Below are positions 31,516-39,588 of a DNA stretch of 64,000 nucleotides, piece after piece. Position 1 is the first letter of the stretch; every line of letters starts with the position of its first letter. Origin of the DNA: Mycobacterium cookii (lineage in GTDB: Bacteria > Actinomycetota > Actinomycetes > Mycobacteriales > Mycobacteriaceae); the NCBI RefSeq assembly GCF_010727945.1, contig NZ_AP022569.1:3348001-3412000 (forward strand). The letters are read 5' to 3'. The notes beneath the pieces were generated by a model. That model saw only the letters and a program-made list of their open reading frames with translations, searched no databases and was not told the origin of the DNA. The position numbers and the translations under genes were made by a program.

Positions 31516-32501
31516 GCCAACCGTCGCGGAGAAAAGGCGGCCTCGGCCGAGGCCTCGCATCGCTGATTCCGACCGGGCCGGCCGATGCGGGCGAGGACCC
31601 GACGCCGCAGGGACCGCGGCTCGGCGCCGCGGCCGCCGACGTGATGTTCGGCGGACCCACACCCGCCGGCGTCCCGACCGACATCGGCGCGGTGTACCGC
31701 GAGATCGACCCCGGCCTCATCGAGCCGAATCCGCGCCAACCGCGGCAGGTGTTCGACGAGGAAGCCCTCTCCGAACTCGTGCACTCGATCCGCGAGTTCG
31801 GCCTCATGCAGCCGATCGTCGTTCGCGCGCTGGACGCGGCGTCGGGCGGACCGCGCTACCAACTCGTGATGGGGGAGCGGCGGTGGCGCGCCGCCCAGAC
31901 CGCGGGCCTGACCGCCATTCCCGCGATTGTCCGGGAGACGGCCGAAGACAACCTGTTGCGCGATGCCCTGCTGGAAAACATCCATCGAGCGCAACTGAAT
32001 CCTTTAGAAGAGGCGGCGGCGTATCAGCAGCTGCTCGACGAGTTCGACGTCACCCACGACGAACTAGCAGCACGCATCGGCCGATCGCGTCCGTTAATCA
32101 CCAACATGATCCGCTTGCTGCGCCTGCCGATCGCCGTGCAGCGCCGGGTCGCGGCGGGCGTGCTGTCCGCCGGGCATGCCCGGGCGTTGCTGTCGCTGGA
32201 GGGCGGCGCCGAGGCGCAAGAGGCGCTGGCCGCGCGGATCGTCGCTGAGGGACTGTCGGTCCGGGCGACAGAGGAGGCCGTCACGCTCGCCAATCGAAGC
32301 GAGCCGAGCCAGCCGGCGGCGCCACGACGTAAGCCGATCAGCATGCCCGGACTACAGGATGTCGCCGAGCGGCTCTCCAGCGCGTTCGACACCCGCGTCA
32401 CGGTCAGCCTCGGCAAGCGCAAGGGCAAGATCGTGGTCGAGTTCGGTTCGGTGGACGATCTGCAACGCATCGTTGACTTGATGAACTCGTCGAAGCGCTG
32501 A
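31512..32501 (+). CDS. parB: chromosome partitioning protein ParB
   Basis: 329 aa. N-terminal CTPase/sulfiredoxin-like domain (about 60-150) with [12 protein letters not shown] and the CTP-binding [12 protein letters not shown], then a central helix-turn-helix that reads parS ([20 protein letters not shown]), a linker and a C-terminal dimerisation domain ([20 protein letters not shown]). It clamps on DNA at parS and spreads with CTP. ATG 31512 overlaps the parA stop. Slightly shorter than M. tuberculosis ParB. Confidence 0.96.
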
Positions 32502-32828
32502 CCGCCCATACCGGACTGTTACGTCACTGTGACATTCCGCGACATCGGGCCGTTCTGAGATGCCCCGTCCAGCCGAATCCATCTGTGCGCCAGGCATTTT
32601 CATCGCCGAGGCGATAAGAGCACCGATCCGGGCCGCCGCCGGGCCAGAAATCGCCGCGGGACCGTCCGATGGCAGGCCCGAAGCGCGGTCGCGCGGGTAT
32701 CGCGGTCGGCCCCGTCCGGGGGGTACGCTCGGCTGCGGGGTGGGGGTACCACCCGCTCGCGGGGAAGCCGGACCCACAACAATCTTGCGGGTTCCGACGG
32801 CCGCACCGCTCGGAGGCCCAGGAGTCCA
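32502..32828. promoter_or_regulatory. parB downstream gap with a complex hairpin element
   Basis: 327 bp without a convincing gene. At 32730-32770 an outer stem CGGCT/AGCCG encloses two competing inner hairpins: GCGGGGTGG (32735-32743) with CCACCCGC (32749-32756), or CCCG (32752-32755) with CGGG (32760-32763). It lies about 60 bp before the next gene. It resembles G+C-rich palindromic elements that I associate with mycobacterial intergenic regions, but I cannot confirm family membership. The rest shows nothing recognisable. Confidence 0.4.
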
Positions 32829-33572
32829 GTGACCGCTCGAATCACACCGTTGCGGCTCGAAGCTTTCGACCAGCTCCCGAAGCATGCCCGCCGCTGTGTC
32901 TTTTGGGAAGTGGACCCCGCGACCCTCGGCCACGACGACCAACTCGCCGATCCGGAGTTCGAGAAAGAAGCGTGGCTGTCGATGGTCATGCTGGAGTGGG
33001 GATCGTGCGGCCTGTTGGCCACGGCGCCGCCACCCGAGTCTGCGCACAGCGAACCGGCCTGCCTGGGTTACGCGTTCTACGCGCCGCCGCGCACGGTCCC
33101 GCGGGCACACCGCTTTCCGACCGCGCCGGTGTCGGCTGACGCCGTGCTGCTGACCTCGATGCGGGTGGAGCCGGGGCCCGGCGCCGACGAGTTGCCCTAC
33201 AGCCTTGTCGCGCGGGTCGTCGATGAGCTGGTTCGTCGCGGCGTGCGCGCGCTGGAGGCGTTCGGCCGCACCGACAGCGTCACGGAGCTGATCAACGCGC
33301 CGTCGGCCGAGCCGGACCTGCAACCAGTGCTCGAGGTGCTCGGGGACTGTTCGGCGGAGCACTGCGTGATCGCCGCGGACTTCCTGCTCGACGTGGGATT
33401 CGTTGTGGTGGCGCCACATCCGTACTTTCCGCGGCTGCGGCTGGAACTCGACAAGGGTTTGGGCTGGAAAGCCGAAGTCGAAGCGGCGTTGGAGCGGCTG
33501 CTGGAGGTGGCGGCGCTGCAGCAGCCCGTCGCCGCGGGATCTCCGGCGGGATCGTCGGCTAGGAGCCGCTGA
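32829..33572 (+). CDS. GNAT-like protein (Rv3916c family)
   Basis: 247 aa. Contains a GNAT-like N-acetyltransferase layout: a strand with substrate-side residues, VLLTSMRVEPGPGADELPYS (possible acetyl-CoA strand and loop), helix VARVVDELVRRGVRALEAFG, and a late LLDVGFVVVAPHPYFPRLRL. No canonical Q/RxxGxG/A loop is present, so coenzyme binding is uncertain. GTG start at 32829 after GGAGTCCA. Conserved between parB and cwlM in mycobacteria, with no known function. The last 14 nt overlap the convergent cwlM. Confidence 0.82.
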   Translation: MTARITPLRLEAFDQLPKHARRCVFWEVDPATLGHDDQLADPEFEKEAWLSMVMLEWGSCGLLATAPPPESAHSEPACLGYAFYAPPRTVPRAHRFPTAPVSADAVLLTSMRVEPGPGADELPYSLVARVVDELVRRGVRALEAFGRTDSVTELINAPSAEPDLQPVLEVLGDCSAEHCVIAADFLLDVGFVVVAPHPYFPRLRLELDKGLGWKAEVEAALERLLEVAALQQPVAAGSPAGSSARSR

Positions 33573-34779
33573 GCCGGCCGGCCTGTTCGACCGCCAACTC
33601 GTGCGCCAGCAATTCGGCGAAGGTGAACGTCCCGGTGGGCCGGTCGTTCTTGCCGAGCAGATACAGCCGTTTGACCGCCGCGAGGATGCCCTCGGCGATC
33701 GCGTCGCGGGTCTGCGTGGTGATCAGCAACTCTCGATCCCGCGGGTTGGTGATGTAGCCGACGTCGACCTGGACCGTGGGCATCCGGGTCAACCGCAGCA
33801 GATCCCAGGTACGGCCATGCGTGCGACAGTCGCGTAAACCGGTGCGCGCCACCACTTCTCGCTGAATGAAGTCGGCCAGGTTGCGGCCGATGGTGGATAC
33901 CGAGCCGTGCGAGTTGCCGAAGTGGAAGGAGGCCACCCCGTTGGGCGACGGACTGGCCTGTGTTTCACAGCGCAGGCTGATCATCAGGTCGGCGCCGACG
34001 GCGTTGGCGGTCGCGGCGCGTTCGGCATCGGACGGGCTGCGGTTGGTCGGCCGGGACAGGAACGTCTCCATGCCGATCGCCGTCATCCGGCCCTCGAGCC
34101 GACTTGCCAAGTCCCACAAGATGTCTGACTCGCTTATCGGCCCGGCGGACCCGTGCGCGATCAGACCGTGGTCGGTGCCGCCGCGACCCGGATCGATGAT
34201 GATCCGCTTACCCGACAGTTTCGGGCCCGACCGGCGGACGAGTTCCTCTTCGCGGATCGCGTGCAACGAACCGCCGGTAACCCGGGAACTGAGAAAGTAC
34301 AAGGAGCGCAACGTTTCCGGGCCGCAGATACCGTCGGCGTACAAGCCGTACTCGCGCTGATACGACATCAGGCCGTTGTGGGTCTGCAGGCCGAAATACC
34401 CGTCGACCAGGCCGGTGTAGAAACCGAGATCCTGCAACCGGGCTTGCAGCGTGGCGACGTCGTCGCCGTACATCGGTGCACCGAACTGGTGATTCAGCGT
34501 CCGGGCGCCCAGCCGGTAGGACGCCTCTTTTAGCGCGCGGTAGGTGGCTTCGCCGACGACGCCGTCCACCAGCAGACCGCGGTGCTGCTGAAACGCGCGT
34601 ACCGCGTGGTCGAGTTCGGCGTCGAACACATCGAGCGCGACGTGTCGTCCGGTGTTCAGATCGGCGTCGGCGCCGTCCAGATGCCCAAGCGCGGTCAGCG
34701 AAGCCCGGATCTCGGTGACTGCGGCACTGCGGTCACCGCAGCGCAACGCTTCACCAGCGCCGCGATGCGGTTTCGACAT
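33559..34779 (-). CDS. cwlM: CwlM, amidase-fold regulator of peptidoglycan synthesis
   Basis: 406 aa, the length of M. tuberculosis CwlM. Two peptidoglycan-binding-like domains (about 10-85 and 95-165) are followed by an amidase_3 fold (about 190-370). The first zinc-ligand motif reads IIIDPGRGGTDHG: Arg replaces the usual His of DPGHGG, so catalysis is unlikely. No signal peptide. In M. tuberculosis CwlM is cytoplasmic or membrane-linked, is phosphorylated by PknB and then activates MurA, the first step of peptidoglycan precursor synthesis. Last gene of the trxB-trxA-cwlM direction, 123 bp after trxA. Confidence 0.95.
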   Translation of the reverse strand: MSKPHRGAGEALRCGDRSAAVTEIRASLTALGHLDGADADLNTGRHVALDVFDAELDHAVRAFQQHRGLLVDGVVGEATYRALKEASYRLGARTLNHQFGAPMYGDDVATLQARLQDLGFYTGLVDGYFGLQTHNGLMSYQREYGLYADGICGPETLRSLYFLSSRVTGGSLHAIREEELVRRSGPKLSGKRIIIDPGRGGTDHGLIAHGSAGPISESDILWDLASRLEGRMTAIGMETFLSRPTNRSPSDAERAATANAVGADLMISLRCETQASPSPNGVASFHFGNSHGSVSTIGRNLADFIQREVVARTGLRDCRTHGRTWDLLRLTRMPTVQVDVGYITNPRDRELLITTQTRDAIAEGILAAVKRLYLLGKNDRPTGTFTFAELLAHELAVEQAGRLSGS

Positions 34780-34902
34780 TCCAAGGCCTCCGGTGAGCCG
34801 GTGGGAGAACCCTGCCGCTTCTTTGACAGGCTCGGCGCTATTGTCTCAGACGCTCAACGATTTCCGGAAAACGCCAGGCAAACCGCGCCGATCTACAGCG
34901 AA

Positions 34903-35256
34903 CTACGCCAGGCCGGGAACAGCGTCGGAAAGCTCTCGCAACAACGCCGCCTTGCCCTTGGCGCCGACGATCCGTTTGACCGGTTTGCCGTCCTTGAACA
35001 AGATCAGCGTCGGGATCGACACCACGTCGAAGTTGCGGGCCGTCTCGGGATTGGCGTCGACGTCGAGTTTCGCGACGGTCAACTGGCCTGCCGAGTCGGC
35101 GGCGATCTCGGTCAGCACCGGTGCGATCATCTTGCAGGGCCCGCACCAGGTTGCCCAAAAGTCAACCAGCACAGGCGTATTGCTGGACAGCACGTCGCTG
35201 TCGAAGGAGGCGTCGGAGACATCCACGGGTGCGCCGGTGGACTCGGTGTGTGTCAT
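34903..35256 (-). CDS. trxA: thioredoxin
   Basis: 117 aa with the classic fold and active site [13 protein letters not shown]. The cis-Pro is in [13 protein letters not shown]. It reduces protein disulfides with electrons from TrxB. Corresponds to M. tuberculosis TrxC (Rv3914). It lies 14 bp after trxB on the same strand, so the pair is an operon. Confidence 0.96.
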   Translation of the reverse strand: MTHTESTGAPVDVSDASFDSDVLSSNTPVLVDFWATWCGPCKMIAPVLTEIAADSAGQLTVAKLDVDANPETARNFDVVSIPTLILFKDGKPVKRIVGAKGKAALLRELSDAVPGLA

Positions 35257-35270
35257 CGTTGGTACTCCAA

Positions 35271-36266
35271 TCAGAGTGTCGCCGTCGCCGGAGATCCGGC
35301 GGGTTGAGTCTGGGTCCGTTCGGCCGGTTCGGCGTGTTCGGCCAGCCAGCGTTCGGCGTCGATGGCCGCTGAACAGCCGGTGCCTGCGGCGGTGACGGCT
35401 TGCCGGTAGGTGTGGTCGACGAGGTCGCCGGCGGCAAACACGCCGTCGACGGAGGTATAGGTCGTGTTGCCGGTGACCCGCACGTAGCCGTCCTCGTCGA
35501 GATCCACCGCGTCGCGCACCAGTTCGGAGCGCGGGTCGTGGCCGATGGCGACGAACACGCCGGTCACCGGCAGGGTGGACACCTTGCCGGTCTTGGTGTT
35601 CTTCAGCCGCAGGCCGGTCACGGTGGTGTCGCCTTCGACGGCTTCCACCACGCTGTTGGTGACGAAGGTGATCTTTTCGTTGGCCTGCGCCCGCTCGAGC
35701 ATGATCTTGGAGGCGCGAAACTCGTTGCGGCGGTGTACAAGTGTGACGCTGCGCGCGAACTTGGTCAGGAAGGTGGCCTCTTCCATCGCCGAGTCGCCGC
35801 CGCCGATCACAGCGATGTCCTGGTCGCGGAAGAAGAAGCCGTCGCAGGTGGCACAGGAGCTCACGCCGCGGCCCAGGAGGTCCTGCTCACCGGGCACATG
35901 CAGGTAGCGCGCGGCGGCACCCATCGCCAGGATGACGGCGCGGGCCCGCAGCGTCTCGCCTTCGGCGGTGGTGACTGATTTGACGGGGCCGTCCAGCGAC
36001 ACCGATTCCACGTCGTCCATCCGCAGATCGGCGCCGAACCGCAGCGCCTGCTCGCGCATCTGCTCCATCAACTCGGGCCCCAGGATGCCCTCGCGGAAAC
36101 CGGGGTAGTTCTCAACCTCAGTCGTGGTCATCAAGGCTCCACCGAAGGACGTGCCTTCGAACACCACCGGTGCGAGCTGCGCACGCGCGGCGTACAGCGC
36201 TGCGGTGTACCCCGCAGGTCCGGAGCCGATGATGATCACATCGTGGACAGTGGATGACGGGGTCAT
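35271..36266 (-). CDS. trxB: thioredoxin reductase
   Basis: 331 aa, low-molecular-weight FAD/NADPH enzyme. FAD site [16 protein letters not shown], redox pair CATCDG (about residue 144), NADPH site GGGDSAMEE and C-terminal FAD motif [16 protein letters not shown]. It transfers electrons from NADPH to thioredoxin. It is followed by trxA, and preceded by the anti-sigma gene on the same strand after 74 bp. In M. tuberculosis this cluster is linked to SigM. Confidence 0.97.
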   Translation of the reverse strand: MTPSSTVHDVIIIGSGPAGYTAALYAARAQLAPVVFEGTSFGGALMTTTEVENYPGFREGILGPELMEQMREQALRFGADLRMDDVESVSLDGPVKSVTTAEGETLRARAVILAMGAAARYLHVPGEQDLLGRGVSSCATCDGFFFRDQDIAVIGGGDSAMEEATFLTKFARSVTLVHRRNEFRASKIMLERAQANEKITFVTNSVVEAVEGDTTVTGLRLKNTKTGKVSTLPVTGVFVAIGHDPRSELVRDAVDLDEDGYVRVTGNTTYTSVDGVFAAGDLVDHTYRQAVTAAGTGCSAAIDAERWLAEHAEPAERTQTQPAGSPATATL

Positions 36267-36340
36267 ACGAGCCTTTCGTGCCTTGTCGATGCCTTCGCAG
36301 CGCTAGAACGCCAGGGTAGGCGGTGCTGTTCCCGCGAACA

Positions 36341-37054
36341 CTACGGCCGGAGCACAATCCTGTCAGCCAACAGGCCGGTGTCGGCGGAACTGCAGGTCGG
36401 GGTCACCGCAAGCGCCGAGACGGCGCCGGGCGTGTCGCCCGGTAACAGCAACAGGATCGCCGGTCGACCGCCGATGTCGACGGGCCGCGCGCCCAGCGGA
36501 CGGGCGTCGGCCGGATACCCCAACCCGGTCAGGCACGAGGCGCGACGGTGTGGATCGGTCAGCGCCCCGAAGTCCGGGCGGATGTCGAGCAGGGCGAGGA
36601 TCTGCTGATCCGACAGCGGGATCGCCGCGGGCGGTCGTGACACGGTGATGTGTTCGATGGTGGTAGGCCGGCTCGGCGTCGACTCCGGGGCCGTGATCAG
36701 CGCCCTGGTGCCCAGCCAGATTGCGACGGCGACCGCCGCCAGCCCGGTCGCCGCGACGGCCAACCGCGCCGAGCGGGGCAGGCCGCCGCGGTGTACGGCG
36801 TGCTGTTTACCCAGCGTGGCCCGGATCCGGTCGACGGCAGCGGGGTCGACCTCGGGTGCCGACGACGGATCGGAGCCCAGCGCGGCGACATCACGACGGA
36901 CCCGGTTCAGCGCGCGCATGGTGTTCTGGGCATCCGGATCGCTGCGGACTCGTTTACGCAGCTGAGCGGCAGTATCGTCATCGACCAGACCGGCCTGCAG
37001 GTCGGCGAGGGCGTCCACGCTCGGCGCCGAATCATCGTACCGGTCGTCGCCCAT
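36341..37054 (-). CDS. rsmA: anti-sigma-M factor RsmA (Rv3912 family)
   Basis: 237 aa. A cytoplasmic N-terminal part (about 1-95: DALADLQAGLVDDDTAAQLR, VRRDVAALGSD) that would hold SigM, one membrane segment (about 103-121: LAVAATGLAAVAVAIWLG) and an extracytoplasmic domain (about 140-237) with two Cys. No HxxxCxxC zinc motif, so it is not a zinc-type anti-sigma domain. In M. tuberculosis it lies directly next to sigM. Here 1.9 kb containing a PAS-GGDEF gene on the other strand separates the two. Confidence 0.85.
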   Translation of the reverse strand: MGDDRYDDSAPSVDALADLQAGLVDDDTAAQLRKRVRSDPDAQNTMRALNRVRRDVAALGSDPSSAPEVDPAAVDRIRATLGKQHAVHRGGLPRSARLAVAATGLAAVAVAIWLGTRALITAPESTPSRPTTIEHITVSRPPAAIPLSDQQILALLDIRPDFGALTDPHRRASCLTGLGYPADARPLGARPVDIGGRPAILLLLPGDTPGAVSALAVTPTCSSADTGLLADRIVLRP

Positions 37055-37253
37055 TAGCCCCAGTGTCCGACATTTTGGATGAATATTCCATGAGGATCAC
37101 CCGCTGAGCCTACGAAAATGAGCCGTTGAGTTTAGACTCAGACGAAGCTGAGGAATTTTCAGTTAAGGGGCGAACTGAGCGGCGTGGGGATATCGGACCC
37201 CCACTGCCGCGCCGACGCGGGACAACTCTGGCAGACCACGTCAGGAGAACGCG
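37055..37253. promoter_or_regulatory. A+T-richer divergent region before the PAS-GGDEF gene
   Basis: 199 bp between the anti-sigma gene and the GGDEF gene. The part at 37070-37170 is clearly lower in G+C than its surroundings. It holds short inverted repeats: GAGT-TTAG-ACTC (about 37128-37139) and CTGA-GGAATTT-TCAG. The anti-sigma gene must now use a promoter here, because sigM is no longer directly upstream of it. Confidence 0.45.
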
Positions 37254-38996
37254 GTGACGGTAAGCGCCCTGAAACAGATCGACCACACGCAGCGTCATAC
37301 TCCGGCCGAACTGGCTATCGCCGGCGCGGGCGGACAGCAGTATCAATTGCTGGTCGATCACAGCCCGGTCGCCATTTGTGTGCACGTCGACGGTCGCTAC
37401 GTCTACGTCAACGAGACCTTGGTGCGCAACATGGCGGCGCGGTCGGCAGACCAGCTGCTCGGGCGCAAGATCACCGACTTCGTTCATCCGGACTCCCTGG
37501 CCGCGGTGCGTCAGCACATAGCGTCACGGCGGGAGTACGGCGACAGGACCCCACCCCTGGAGATGATGATCGTCACGCTCGACGGCGCCACCCGTGCGGT
37601 AGAGGCGCTGGCGATCCGGACGCGGTGGGAGGGCCGGCCCGCGCACAAGGTGGTCTTCCGGGACCTCACGATGCAGAAAGCCACCGAGGCGAATCTGCGC
37701 TTCCAGGCCGCTTTGGTGGCCCACGTCAGCGACGCCATCATCTCCACCACCACCTCCGGGTATGTGACCAGCTGGAATCCGGCGGCGGAGGTGATCTACC
37801 GGCGGCCGGCTGTCGACGCGTTGGGCCTGCCGATCGGCGGGGTCCTGGGGGCCGATCTCGACCTGGCGGCGATCGTCGCGAGCGGAGGAGTGGTACACAC
37901 TACGCACCGGGTCGGTGACGGATCGGAGCTGACGGTGCGGGTCTCGGTGTCCAGGATGGACGACGGATTTGTGGTGTCGTGCGCGAATCAGACGGCGCTG
38001 CGGCGCGCTGAGCGGCAGTGCCAGATGGTGGTGGCGTCGCTGCAAGAAGGTGTCGTCGTCATCACGGCAGACGGCACGGTGGAATCGGTCAACCCGGCGA
38101 CGCTGCGTATTTTCGGCGCGCCGGTGGCGGGCGTCGATATCGTCGAGTTCGCGAAAGTGGCGGAGGTGTCGGTATACGACGCGAACGGTCGGCTGCTCAG
38201 CTGGGACGAGCGCCCGGTCATGGAGACCCTCAAGCGCTCTCCGCGCCGAGGATGCATCTACGGCCTCGATCGACTGAGCGACGGTGAACGGATCTGGGTG
38301 TCGATCAACTGGTCGCTGCTGGACCCCGCCGATCCGGAGCGGTCGTCGGTGTTGATGTCGATCGTCGACATCACCGAGCAACACAATGCCCATCAGCAGC
38401 TGGCGTACCAGGCCACCCACGATGTCCTGACCGGGTTGCCCAACCGCGCCCACCTGGTGGCGTTGATCAACGATGCGATCGGGTCTGCCGAATATCGCTG
38501 GGGTGCAGTCCTTTTCATCGATCTCGACAAGTTCAAAGTCATCAATGACGAGCTGGGCCACCACGCCGGCGATACGGTTCTCGAGGTGGCGTCGCAGCGG
38601 CTCCGGGCAGCGTTGGGCCCCGACGACATCGTCGGCCGGGTCGGCGGCGACGAGTTCGTCGCGTTGTTGGCCGCTCCGATACAGCGCGTTAAAGTCAATG
38701 CCCTTGTCCGGCGGTTACATACGGCGCTGCGCAAGCCGATCCGCATCCGCGATGAAGGCCCCTGCGCGCCGACGATCCGCGCCCACGTCAGCGCCAGCAT
38801 CGGCGTCGTCGCGGTGCAACCCGACGAGCAGCGCTGCGCCGCAGAGATGTTGCGCGCCGCCGACGCCGCGATGTACCGAGCCAAGGAGACTGGTGCGGCG
38901 ACGTGCCACTCCAGTGACGCCGCCGATGTGGTGGTGCGACGCCAGAAGCCCAACCGCCGTGCCGCGCAGCCGGTTCGGGCGGGAATGACGGGCTAG
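37254..38996 (+). CDS. PAS-PAS-PAS-GGDEF diguanylate cyclase
   Basis: 580 aa, soluble. Three PAS-like sensor domains: about 29-140 (YQLLVDHSPVAICVHVDG, YVNETLV), about 155-245 (HVSDAIISTTTSGYVTSWNP) and about 260-375 (SLQEGVVVITADGTVESVNP). A GGDEF domain follows (about 390-545) with HDVLTGLPNRAHL, FIDLDKFKVINDELGHHAGD and an intact RVGGDEF. The GGDEF motif is preceded by GPDDIVGRV, so the RxxD inhibitory site is absent. There is no EAL domain. It should make cyclic di-GMP in response to a cytoplasmic ligand or redox signal. GTG start with AGGAGA upstream. It ends in a CTAG shared with the convergent sigM stop. Confidence 0.93.
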   Translation: MTVSALKQIDHTQRHTPAELAIAGAGGQQYQLLVDHSPVAICVHVDGRYVYVNETLVRNMAARSADQLLGRKITDFVHPDSLAAVRQHIASRREYGDRTPPLEMMIVTLDGATRAVEALAIRTRWEGRPAHKVVFRDLTMQKATEANLRFQAALVAHVSDAIISTTTSGYVTSWNPAAEVIYRRPAVDALGLPIGGVLGADLDLAAIVASGGVVHTTHRVGDGSELTVRVSVSRMDDGFVVSCANQTALRRAERQCQMVVASLQEGVVVITADGTVESVNPATLRIFGAPVAGVDIVEFAKVAEVSVYDANGRLLSWDERPVMETLKRSPRRGCIYGLDRLSDGERIWVSINWSLLDPADPERSSVLMSIVDITEQHNAHQQLAYQATHDVLTGLPNRAHLVALINDAIGSAEYRWGAVLFIDLDKFKVINDELGHHAGDTVLEVASQRLRAALGPDDIVGRVGGDEFVALLAAPIQRVKVNALVRRLHTALRKPIRIRDEGPCAPTIRAHVSASIGVVAVQPDEQRCAAEMLRAADAAMYRAKETGAATCHSSDAADVVVRRQKPNRRAAQPVRAGMTG

Positions 38997-39544
38997 CCAG
39001 CCGGGCGACGCGTGTCGCTGTGTAGATGGCCCAGTATCGCGGCGAGTCGCGCCCGCGCGCGGGCGCAGCGGCTCTTGACGGTGCCTTCGGCCACACCGAG
39101 CATCCGGGCGGTGTCGGCAACCGAGTAGCCGTGCATGTCGACCGCCACCACCGCTGCGCGCTGCTCGACGGGCAGGTGCATCAGTGCCCGCTGCACCGCG
39201 ATGGCCGTCTCGACCTGTGCGGTCCGGTCCGACACCGGGTACACGTCGTCGAGCGCGACGGTGGGATGGATCTTGTTCCGCCGCAGCCGATCCAGGCACG
39301 CATTCACCACGATGCGATGCAACCAGCTGCTGACCGCGGCGTCGTGGCGGAACGAGCCGGCGCCGCGATGCGCGGACACCATCGCCTCTTGCAGAGCGTC
39401 TTCGGCGTCCTCGGCGCTACCACTGGTCAACCGGGCGAGCCGGTGCAGGTGTCGGTGGTGGCGATAGAAGAGCTGCTCGAAGGCGTAGCGGTCGCCCGCG
39501 ACATGAGCAGCCAGCAGTTCTGCGTCGCTGCGTTGTTCTGCCAC
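38993..39544 (-). CDS. sigM: ECF sigma factor SigM
   Basis: 183 aa, group IV sigma factor. Region 2 (about 20-90: DRYAFEQLFYRHHRHLHRLA, DALQEAMVSAHRGAGSFR, SWLHRIVVNACLDRLRR) and region 4 (about 112-170: LPVEQRAAVVAVDMHGYSVA, GVAEGTVKSRCARARARLAA). It directs RNA polymerase to stress and cell-surface genes and should be held by RsmA. Downstream of murJ on the same strand (44 bp gap). The usual downstream anti-sigma gene is displaced; instead the PAS-GGDEF gene converges, and the two stops share CTAG. Confidence 0.93.
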   Translation of the reverse strand: MAEQRSDAELLAAHVAGDRYAFEQLFYRHHRHLHRLARLTSGSAEDAEDALQEAMVSAHRGAGSFRHDAAVSSWLHRIVVNACLDRLRRNKIHPTVALDDVYPVSDRTAQVETAIAVQRALMHLPVEQRAAVVAVDMHGYSVADTARMLGVAEGTVKSRCARARARLAAILGHLHSDTRRPAG

Positions 39545-39588
39545 GGCCGGACATTAACCAATCCCCGTTGACCCGGCACTTCACCCTG

